Origin: Actinoplanes utahensis
GTDB lineage: Bacteria; Actinomycetota; Actinomycetes; Mycobacteriales; Micromonosporaceae
Assembly (NCBI RefSeq): GCF_016862455.1
Contig: NZ_BOMZ01000093.1
Span: 62,001 to 126,000, forward strand
Direction of reading: 5' to 3'
Length of the DNA stretch: 64,000 bases
Position 1 is the first letter of the stretch. The number at the start of each line of letters is the position of its first letter. Under the pieces are notes generated by a model. That model was given only the letters and a program-made list of their open reading frames with translations, was not told the origin of the DNA and searched no databases. Positions 8,194 to 14,429 of the stretch are shown here, piece after piece. A program made the translations under genes and the position numbers.

Positions 8194-8967
8194 ATGCAGA
8201 CCTCACCTGTCTGGCGGGTGCCGCGGCTGTGGCGGCTGCTGCTCGCCCTCTCCCGGATCGTGGTGTTCCCGCTCGCCCGGTTGCGGGTGTCCGGCGGCAT
8301 GCCCGAGCCGTTGCGGGGTGGGCCGGTGATCCTGGCGACCAACCATGTCAGCCCGTTCGACCCGGTGATCGTCATGGCGGCGTGTCATCGGGTCGGCATC
8401 GTGCCGCGGATCATGGCGACCGGCGGGGTGTTCCGGACCCCGGTGGTCGGGGCGATCATGCGGCATTGCGGGCACATCCGGGTGGATCGCGACACCGCGC
8501 ACGTCGCCGACGCGCTGCCGGCCGCGGCGAAGGCCCTGGCGGAGAACTCGGCGGTGCTGGTGTACCCGGAGGGCCGCATCGGCCTGGACCCGTGGATGTG
8601 GCCGGAACGCGGCAAGACCGGCGCGGCCCGGATGGCGCAGATGTCCGGGTCGCCGGTGCTGGCGGTGGCGCAGTGGGGCACGCACGCGGTGATCCCGTGG
8701 GCGGCGCCGCGGCATCTGGGCCGGGCGCTGCTGAAGGCGGTGCTCACCCGGCCGGTGGTGCGGGTGCGGTTCGCCGATCACCCGGTGGATCTGTCGTCGG
8801 CGCAGACCGGTTCCCCGGGCGCGCAGGCCATGCACGCCACCCGGCTGATCATGGACGCTATCGACGAGACCCTGACGCCGCTGCGCCGTGATGAGATGCG
8901 GATGCCGAGAGTGATCGATGTGACCCGGCCGCACGACCCGTCCCGGATCCGGCCGCGTAGGGATTGA
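8194..8967 (+). CDS. 1-acyl-sn-glycerol-3-phosphate acyltransferase family protein
   Basis: A 257-residue PlsC-type acyltransferase: NHVSPFD at about residue 50 is the HX4D catalytic motif, PEGRIG at about 128 is the acyl-acceptor phosphate motif, and an N-terminal hydrophobic segment (LWRLLLALSRIVVFPLARL) suggests membrane association. It should transfer an acyl group to lysophosphatidic acid or a related lysolipid. ATG 8194 follows GAGG by four bases; a longer frame has no family similarity. Its 3' end overlaps the antisense end of the GNAT gene by 110 bases. Confidence 0.85.
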   Translation: MQTSPVWRVPRLWRLLLALSRIVVFPLARLRVSGGMPEPLRGGPVILATNHVSPFDPVIVMAACHRVGIVPRIMATGGVFRTPVVGAIMRHCGHIRVDRDTAHVADALPAAAKALAENSAVLVYPEGRIGLDPWMWPERGKTGAARMAQMSGSPVLAVAQWGTHAVIPWAAPRHLGRALLKAVLTRPVVRVRFADHPVDLSSAQTGSPGAQAMHATRLIMDAIDETLTPLRRDEMRMPRVIDVTRPHDPSRIRPRRD

Positions 8968-9622
8968 GCAGCACCTTCTCGAAGGCCAGCTGGTTGTACG
9001 GGATGTCGCTGTAACCGCCGATGTCGTCGTAGCCGCTGCTGCGGTACAGCGCCAGGGCCTCGGTGAGCAGGGGGTGGGTGCCCAGCCGCACGGTGGTGAT
9101 GCCGTGCGCGGCCGCGTCGACTTCCAGGCGGCTCAGCAGCTTGCGGCCCAGCCCCAGACCGCGGGCCTCGGCGGCGACCCACAGGTGCCGGATCTCGGCG
9201 ACGCCGGGCCCGAGCCGGATCCACAGGCCGCAGCCGACCGGGTGGCCGTCCTCGACGGCGACGAGCTGGGTGCCGGTGACGTCCTCCGGGCGGGTCAGGG
9301 TGGCCTCCTCGAAGCCTTCCGGGAACGTCTGGTCGAGTTCGGCCGCGTACCGGGCCAGGCATTCCCGGGCGATCACCGACGCCGGCGGCACGGCCTCCAC
9401 CACGACCGCCGCGGCCCGCAGCACCCGGCGGATCTCGTCCTGCGCGCGGATCAGCCGGTCGCGCTGGCCGGCGGTGAGTTCGCCGAGCAGCGCGGCGATG
9501 CCGGCCCGGGATCGCTCGGCCGACGGGCTGCCCTGCCCGAGGTAACGGTCGGTGAGCACGTCGAGGCGCTGGTGGTAGTAGCTGTTGAAATCGTGCACCC
9601 GCTCGATCTGCTCGACCTCCAT
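8858..9622 (-). CDS. GNAT acetyltransferase with a degenerate MarR-like N-terminus
   Basis: The C-terminal part (residues about 110-220) is a GNAT domain: GCGLWIRLGPGVAEIRHLWV, EARGLGLGRKLLSRLE (acetyl-CoA loop R/Q-x-x-G-x-G/A), THPLLTEALALYRSSGY and YNQLAFEKVL. The N-terminal part VHDFNSYYHQRLDVLTDRYL and GELTAGQRDRLIRAQDEIRR matches the two dimerisation helices of MarR-GNAT fusions, but the winged helix that should lie between them is missing. The last 35 residues run antisense over the acyltransferase gene and look like an accidental extension. ATG 9622 is preceded by no strong ribosome binding site. Confidence 0.75.
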   Translation of the reverse strand: MEVEQIERVHDFNSYYHQRLDVLTDRYLGQGSPSAERSRAGIAALLGELTAGQRDRLIRAQDEIRRVLRAAAVVVEAVPPASVIARECLARYAAELDQTFPEGFEEATLTRPEDVTGTQLVAVEDGHPVGCGLWIRLGPGVAEIRHLWVAAEARGLGLGRKLLSRLEVDAAAHGITTVRLGTHPLLTEALALYRSSGYDDIGGYSDIPYNQLAFEKVLLNPYAAGSGTGRAAGSHRSLSASASHHGAAASGSRR

Positions 9623-9839
9623 GCCGCCGATGCTAGATCCCGATGTCCGGCAAGTCCGACATATGCGCTTGGTAGGAACCTCGAAGCCATCGATGGGGTA
9701 CGCCGTACGCCGCCCCCGCCCAGCGTGCCCCGTCCCGGCTTCTCCGCGCCCGGCAGGCGGTGCACCGGACCGATGCGCGCCGCACGGGCGAAGCGGCCCC
9801 CACCGGCGGTGTGGGCCGGTTCTGGCAGCATGGCCGGTC

Positions 9840-10346
9840 ATGACCGCGTTCGACGAGGTCGCCGCCTCCTTCTGGGATCCCGGCACCGACGCCATGACCC
9901 TGCCGCCGCTGATCCCGGAGCTGGTCGCCGCCGCCGAACAGCAGCTGGGCGTGACCCTGCCGGCCGAGCTGATCCGGCTGCTGGAGATCCGTAACGGCGG
10001 GGTCGTCGCCGAGGCGTGGGACGCCTGCCCGGCCGCACCGAACTCCTGGGCCGGCGACCACGTGCCGTTCGAGCATCTGCACGGCATCGCCGCGGCCCCC
10101 GACGCCGTGGAGATGTCGCTGCTGGACACCGGCTACCTGATCCGGGAGTGGGAGCTGCCGTCGCCGATCGTGCTGCTGAGCGGCGACGGGCACACCTGGC
10201 TGGCCCTGGACTACCGGGTGTGCGGACCGCACGGCAGCCCGCCGGTGGTCTGGTTCGACACCGACAGCGGCGCGGAGCTGACGGTCGCCGCCGACTTCCG
10301 TACCTTCGTCGAGGCCCTGACCGCGGCCGAGTCGTTCCCGGACTGA
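9840..10346 (+). CDS. SMI1/KNR4 (SUKH) family protein
   Basis: A 168-residue protein with the SUKH layout: an N-terminal helix feeding into VAAAEQQLGVTLPAELIRLL, EIRNGG, then the beta-rich core with IVLLSGDGHTWLALDYR, PPVVWFDTDS and a C-terminal FRTFVEALT. ATG 9840 is close to the conserved N-terminus; the longer frame is low complexity. SUKH proteins include immunity proteins against contact-dependent or polymorphic toxins, but no toxin gene lies beside this one. It is the second SUKH domain in the window, after the fusion at 5623-6789. Confidence 0.8.
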   Translation: MTAFDEVAASFWDPGTDAMTLPPLIPELVAAAEQQLGVTLPAELIRLLEIRNGGVVAEAWDACPAAPNSWAGDHVPFEHLHGIAAAPDAVEMSLLDTGYLIREWELPSPIVLLSGDGHTWLALDYRVCGPHGSPPVVWFDTDSGAELTVAADFRTFVEALTAAESFPD

Positions 10347-10603
10347 CCCGGCCACCGTGACCGGGCCGGTGTGGGTGGTGTCGACCGTCAGGTCGTAGCG
10401 CATCCCCCGGTGGGCGTGCCGCGCCAGGTGGCGGCCCGGGTGAACCGGGCCGGCCCGGTCGTCCGCGGTGCCGCACAATGGTGCGATGACGATCGACAGG
10501 CCCGGCGCGGCGGCCGCCTCCGGCGCGTTCACCGCCGGTGGGCGGGTGCACCGTCCGACGCTCGGCTGCTCGCCGTCGCGCCGCCTGCGGGCCCGCATCT
10601 GAC

Positions 10604-11116
10604 ATGCGCCTGCTGCATCTGGTGGTGTGCGCCGCGACCCCGCTGCGGCACATCGGCGACCTGCTCGCCCTGCTGACCGCCGACTGGCAGGTGCAGGTGA
10701 TCGCCACCCCCTCCGCCGCGACCTGGCCGTTCCTGACCGGTGTGGAGTCGCTGACCGGCCGGCCGCTGCTGCACCGGATGCCACGCCCCGACGAGCCGTG
10801 GCCGGTGCCGCCGCCGGACGCGATCCTGGCCGCCCCGATCACCTTCAACACGGTCGGCAAACTCGCCACCGGCGTCAACGACAACCTGGCCGTCGGCGTC
10901 CTCAACGAGCACCTGGGCGGCACCGTCCCGATGGTGCTGGCCACCCACGCGAAACCGGAACTGCGCGCCCATCCGGCGTTCACCGCCCACCTGCGCCTGC
11001 TGGCCGCCGCCGGTGTCACGCTGACCACCCTGTCGTACCCGCTGGACTGGCCCGCCGTGACGCGCACCCTCGCCGCCGCCCCGCCGCGCGGCGCCGGGCA
11101 TGATCGCGCCTGCTGA
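10604..11116 (+). CDS. Flavoprotein-fold protein
   Basis: A 170-residue protein resembling the flavin-dependent decarboxylase/flavoprotein superfamily (HFCD, e.g. Dfp/LanD): a beta-alpha start LLHLVVCAATPL, a loop IATPSAATWPFL, APITFNTVGKLATGVNDNLA (the typical substrate/flavin helix), and a late PMVLATHAKPELRAHPAF. The family decarboxylates cysteine residues or phosphopantothenoylcysteine using FMN. The glycine-rich first motif is weak, so the enzymatic role is uncertain. Start ATG 10604 is favoured by homology; the frame is open upstream. Confidence 0.7.
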   Translation: MRLLHLVVCAATPLRHIGDLLALLTADWQVQVIATPSAATWPFLTGVESLTGRPLLHRMPRPDEPWPVPPPDAILAAPITFNTVGKLATGVNDNLAVGVLNEHLGGTVPMVLATHAKPELRAHPAFTAHLRLLAAAGVTLTTLSYPLDWPAVTRTLAAAPPRGAGHDRAC

Positions 11117-11152
11117 GCCGGCGATGACCGGATTCCGGTCCGGCAGCCGGGG

Positions 11153-11183
11153 TTGACCTCAACCGCGGTTCACGTGCTGACAT
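11153..11183 (+). promoter_or_regulatory. Putative MerR/SoxR-type promoter with 19-bp spacer
   Basis: TTGACC (11153-11158) and TGACAT (11178-11183) are separated by 19 bases that include the palindrome AACCGCGGTT (11161-11170). This layout is typical of MerR-family targets. Transcription would start about 7-8 bases later, at the ATG at 11191, predicting a leaderless mRNA for the SDR gene. Confidence 0.45.
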
Positions 11184-11190
11184 GGCGGCC

Positions 11191-11904
11191 ATGGAATTCG
11201 AGGATCTGCGCGTCGCCGTCACGGGCGCCGCACGTGGTACGGGCCGGCTTCTGGCCGAGGCGTTCGCCGCACGCGGCGCCCGGGTCTTCCTCTCCGCGCG
11301 CGACGTGGAGGCCGCCCGGCAGGTGGCGGACACGATCACCCGGCGCGGGCCGGGCAGGGCTGAGGCGTTTCCCTGCGACCTCGCCATCCCGGATGCGGTA
11401 CGGGGGTTCGCCGCGGCTCTGGCCGCCCGGACGAACCACCTCGACGTGCTGATCAACAACGGTGCCGCCTACGTCGACGGTGACGATCTGGCAGACGTCC
11501 CGGACGACACGATCGAGAACGTGATGGCGGGCGGGACCGGCACCCTGCTGCTGACCAAGCATCTGCTACCGCTGCTGCGGGCCTCGTCGCGGCCCGACAT
11601 CGTCAACATGATCTCCGCATGCGGCGAGGTGGGGCACCGCCGGTCGGGTGCGCATCCCGCCTTCTACGCGGCCAAGCACGCCCATGCCGGGCTCGCCGAG
11701 ATCCTGTCGCATCGGCTGCGGCCCGCGGGAATCCGGGTCATCTCCCTCTTCCCCCCGGATTTCGTGCAGGACGGGCCGCGGCAGGCCGACAGCGACCTCA
11801 CCGCGGCGTCGGTCATCGACTGCGTGCTCTTCGCGGTGGGTCAACCACGGGACTGCTTCATCCGCGAGTTCCACTTCGAGCAGGTGCGGACCCCGCCGTC
11901 CTGA
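11191..11904 (+). CDS. Short-chain dehydrogenase/reductase
   Basis: A 237-residue classical SDR: TGAARGTG (NAD(P)-binding glycine motif), CDLAIPD, NNGAAYV (NNAG equivalent), a catalytic Ser in MISACGE, and YAAKHAHAGL (YxxxK). The C-terminal half (ILSHRLRPAGIRVISLFPPDF) is standard. ATG 11191 fits a leaderless transcript from the promoter described just upstream; an ATG at 11182 is also in frame but lies in the -10. The substrate is unknown. Confidence 0.85.
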   Translation: MEFEDLRVAVTGAARGTGRLLAEAFAARGARVFLSARDVEAARQVADTITRRGPGRAEAFPCDLAIPDAVRGFAAALAARTNHLDVLINNGAAYVDGDDLADVPDDTIENVMAGGTGTLLLTKHLLPLLRASSRPDIVNMISACGEVGHRRSGAHPAFYAAKHAHAGLAEILSHRLRPAGIRVISLFPPDFVQDGPRQADSDLTAASVIDCVLFAVGQPRDCFIREFHFEQVRTPPS

Positions 11905-12016
11905 AGGCCCGCACCAGGCTTCCTGCGCACCGCCGACGACGAGCCCACGGCTGCTCAGCGATCAGCGGCGCTTACCACGCCATGCAGATCGGCCGGTACG
12001 GCGGATTCGGCGACGG

Positions 12017-12090
12017 ACGCCTCGTTGAGCATCCCGCGCGAACAGCCGAGCTACCAGTCCTGTCTGGCGTCGGTGTCCGACAGCCCGGCA
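12017..12090 (-). pseudogene. Ghost of a MocR/GntR regulator gene and its promoter
   Basis: 12017-12052 matches 39267-39302 inside the intact MocR gene (32 of 36 bases), covering the HTH region. 12053-12090 matches 39487-39524, the promoter region of that gene (36 of 38 bases). In the intact locus these blocks are about 185 bases apart; here they abut, so the 5' coding part is deleted. The rest of 11905-12256 shows no convincing gene. The remnant records a former second copy of the regulator. Confidence 0.7.
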
Positions 12091-12256
12091 GCCGTACGCC
12101 GCCGCCCGGCGCAGCATCGTCCGGCTCCGTGACCGGGCAGGGCCGGTCCACCTCCAACTCCGCGTCTCCAGGCGACTGCTCAGCCGCACCGCCGTGCTCG
12201 CTCCGCATCCGCCTCGGCCCGGATCGCGCTGGCCATCGGCTCCGCGGCCAGGCGAG

Positions 12257-12985
12257 TCACCGCTCGCCGGCGCAGCAGCCGTCGCCGCAGCCTGGTGCGG
12301 CGCTCGTCGTGGTGACGGTGAGCGGATTCGGCGCGCAGCAGCCGTCGCCGCGCCAGGCTTCACGGCCTTCCTTGATCGCGACGGCGGCGATGACCAGCGC
12401 GGCGATCGGGTCGGCCCAGCTCCAGCCGAACAGGCTGTTGACCAGCAGGCCGACGAGCAGGACCGCGGACAGGTAGGTGCAGAGCAGGGTCTGTTTCGAG
12501 TCGGCGACCGCGGTGCGGGAGCCGAGTTCGCGGCCGGCGCGGCGCTGGGCGTAGGACAGTCCGGGCATGATCGCCAGGGACGCCGCCGCGAGGACGATCC
12601 CGGGCGTGGAGTGCGCGGCTTCGGTGCCGCCGAGCAGCGCGCGCACCGATTCGGCGGTGACGTAGGCGGCGAGCGCGAAGAACGAGATCGCGATGATCCG
12701 CAGTGCGGTCTTCTCCCGTTTCTCGGGGTCGGCGCCGGCGAACTGCCAGGCGACCGCGGCGGCGGAGGACACCTCGATGACCGAGTCGAGGCCGAATCCG
12801 ATCAGCGCGGTCGAGCCTGCGGCGGTGCCGGCCGTGATCGCGATGACGGCCTCGATCACGTTGTAGGTGATGGTCGCGGCGACCAGCAGCCGGATCCGGC
12901 GGGCGAGCCGGGTCCGGCGGGCGAGCCGGGTCCGGCGCTGCGCGGTCGGGCCGGCCGGGGCGAGAGGGGTCAGTGGCAGGCTCAT
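12257..12985 (-). CDS. Cation-efflux (CDF-like) transporter with Cys-rich tail
   Basis: A 242-residue integral membrane protein with about six helices. Motifs typical of cation diffusion facilitators are visible: TALIGFGLDSVIEV (helix II Asp in the metal site), ELGSRTAVADSKQTLLCTYL and WSWADPIAALVIAAVAIKEG (helix V). The C-terminal tail has DGCCAP and GCGDGCCAGER, which should bind soft metals. Its ATG overlaps the stop of the upstream CmtR-like gene, so both form one metal-responsive operon, probably exporting Cd, Pb or Zn. Confidence 0.85.
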   Translation of the reverse strand: MSLPLTPLAPAGPTAQRRTRLARRTRLARRIRLLVAATITYNVIEAVIAITAGTAAGSTALIGFGLDSVIEVSSAAAVAWQFAGADPEKREKTALRIIAISFFALAAYVTAESVRALLGGTEAAHSTPGIVLAAASLAIMPGLSYAQRRAGRELGSRTAVADSKQTLLCTYLSAVLLVGLLVNSLFGWSWADPIAALVIAAVAIKEGREAWRGDGCCAPNPLTVTTTSAAPGCGDGCCAGER

Positions 12986-13317
12986 CAGCAGCAGTCCTTG
13001 TCGGTCGCGTCGGGGCAGGCGGCCGGGTCGACGGCCAGGACGAGGCCGAGCAGGTCGTCGAGGGCGTGTCGGATCCGGGTGTCGGCGAGTTCGTAACGGG
13101 TCCGCCGGCCCTCCGGGACCGCGACGACCAGGCCGCAGCCGCGCAGGCAGGCCAGGTGGTTGGACAGGTTCTGCCGGGTGACGCCGAGCAGGTCGGCCAG
13201 CTCGGCCGGGTAGCCGGGCGCCTCACGCAGGGCGAGGAGCAGCCGGGCCCGGGTGGCATCCGACAGGGCGTGGCCGAAGCGGGCGAGGACCTGGCCGTGG
13301 GTCACTGTCTCCATCAC
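12985..13317 (-). CDS. cmtR: ArsR/SmtB-family Cd(II)/Pb(II) sensor repressor, CmtR-like
   Basis: A 110-residue winged-helix repressor very close in layout to Mycobacterium tuberculosis CmtR: LGVTRQNLSNHLACLRGCGL carries Cys57 and Cys61, and Cys101 sits where CmtR has Cys102, the three-Cys alpha4C site for Cd/Pb. Two further Cys end the protein (Cys109, Cys110). Metal binding should release it from the palindrome at 13323-13342. It is the first gene of the operon, with a 3-base overlap with the transporter. Start ATG 13317 gives the same Cys numbering as CmtR. Confidence 0.88.
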   Translation of the reverse strand: MMETVTHGQVLARFGHALSDATRARLLLALREAPGYPAELADLLGVTRQNLSNHLACLRGCGLVVAVPEGRRTRYELADTRIRHALDDLLGLVLAVDPAACPDATDKDCC

Positions 13318-13322
13318 CCGAC

Positions 13323-13357
13323 AATACAGCTGATGCTGTATTCAGCAAAAGCTGTAT
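13323..13357 (-). promoter_or_regulatory. CmtR-type operator
   Basis: A perfect palindrome AATACAGC-TGAT-GCTGTATT (13323-13342) lies six bases upstream of the cmtR-like start, and a third half-site GCTGTAT follows at 13351-13357. This is the usual position and shape for an ArsR-family operator, and the extra half-site could allow two dimers to bind. Confidence 0.7.
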
Positions 13358-13380
13358 CGTCGAGTCCGCGGTGGGGCCGC

Positions 13381-13682
13381 TCATGCCGCTGTCACCGGCT
13401 CGGCGCCACGGCGGTCGAGTTCCATGTAGCCGGGCTCGTCGATGCGGAGCAGGTCGACGCGCCCGTAACAGGCGATGGGTTCGGTGCGGACATTCTCGTC
13501 GGCGGCCTCGACGAGTTCGTCGACCGGTTCCGCCGCCACGACGGAGCGGGCTCGGCGGCCTTCCATCGCGGCCGCGGTGCCCAGGCCGATGAGCAGGTGC
13601 GACTCGCCGGTGCTTCAGTCGCCGATCAGGCAGAGCGGCTCACCGGAACGGACCCGGCCGCAGCCGGCGACAGTCGTCGACG
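13381..13682 (-). pseudogene. istB: IS21-family istB remnant
   Basis: Minus-strand translation gives VRSGEPLCLIGD, an in-frame TGA, then STGESHLLIGLGTAAA, which is the Walker A region of IstB with the stop replacing a residue of the P-loop. Downstream VDELVEAADENV and IACYGRVDLLRIDEPGYMEL continue the IstB pattern up to the Walker B region, after which similarity stops. It is therefore a truncated, stop-interrupted ATPase fragment. It is in the wrong orientation relative to the istA remnant next to it. Confidence 0.7.
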
Positions 13683-13970
13683 GTGGCCGCGTCGATGGTT
13701 CTGGACCACTACCTGGAGGTGCTGCGGCGCAAGCCCTGCCCGGCTCGACCGCGTTCACGCGGCCTCGTGAGGCTGGGGTGTTCACCATGGCGCACGAGGC
13801 GTGTCCTGGACGGCGGCGGTGAAGGCTCACGGCGTCCCGGCGCTGATCGACATCCGATGCGGGCATGTCCGGCCGAGCGGCAGCAGGCGTCCCCTCGGGC
13901 AAGCTCACCGCCCGGCCTGATCCACTGGCGGGTACCGCCGATGCGGGCTGGTCGCGGCGGTGGGCCTACC
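13683..13970 (+). pseudogene. istA: IS21-family istA C-terminal remnant
   Basis: The plus strand reads MVLDHYLEVLRRKP, then in a second frame ALPGSTAFTRPREAGVFTMAHEA, then HPMRACPAERQQA in another frame. These are pieces of the IstA transposase C-terminus in correct order, broken by at least two frameshifts. In intact IS21 elements istA precedes istB on the same strand; here the fragments point away from each other, so the element was rearranged as well as decayed. Confidence 0.55.
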
Positions 13971-14033
13971 CCGGCAAGGGTGTGGCAGAAGCCGTGAGTG
14001 ATCAGCGGGTGGCCGGGCCGGGCCGGGTGCGGG

Positions 14034-14321
14034 TCAGGTGGTGACGTCGGTCAGGTCGCGCAGGATCTCGGAGGCGGTGACCGGGGCGAGGTCGGCGAGA
14101 GGGCGCAGGCCCGGCCCGTTGAGGTCTCACGGGCCGGCGCTGCCGTCGTGCAGGTAGACGGCGACCAGGTGCTGTTTGTCGGAGAAGCCGACCTGGCCGA
14201 CGATCCCCGGGTCCAGGTGCACCGACAGGACCAGTCCGGTGCCGGTGTCGCGGTCGAAACCGGTGTGGGTGCCGGCGCGGACCGGTTCCTGGCGTTGCCA
14301 GCCGCGCCGGTCCAGGGTGAG
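14034..14321 (-). pseudogene. C-terminal fragment of a DUF4132-like gene (left flank of the Tn3-like element)
   Basis: The minus strand encodes TVLTLDRRGWQRQEPVRAG, LSVHLDPGIVGQVGFSDKQH, then an in-frame TGA at 14127-14129 and LRPLADLAPVTASEILRDLT before the natural stop. The pattern is that of the end of DUF4132 proteins. The N-terminal remainder of such a protein lies on the same strand beyond 27356, immediately outside the other inverted repeat, so I interpret both as one gene split by the element. The middle of the protein is absent. Confidence 0.6.
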
Positions 14322-14355
14322 GACCGTAGTTTCCAGCGAAAAAACAGCGACAGGC
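14322..14355 (+). repeat. Left terminal inverted repeat of the Tn3-like element
   Basis: The sequence from GACCGTAGTTTCC to ACAGGC matches the reverse complement of 27322-27355 at 31 of 34 positions. The A-rich block GCGAAAAAAC is like that of Tn3-family ends. No 5-base target duplication is visible outside the two ends. Confidence 0.75.
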
Positions 14356-14429
14356 CGTTGATCTTGTCTTGGGCTGGCTCGTAGCCTCAACGTCCACATT
14401 GGCGTTGATCGAGCAAGGGCAGGTGCCGG

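Noticed and set aside
10604..11116. Lanthipeptide cluster suggested by a LanD-like flavoprotein
   Set aside because: No lanthionine synthetase, precursor peptide or transporter nearby; the gene stands alone.
13998..14397. Separate small genes on either strand at 14.0-14.4 kb
   Set aside because: Better explained as the stop-interrupted end of the DUF4132-like gene plus the inverted repeat of the Tn3-like element.
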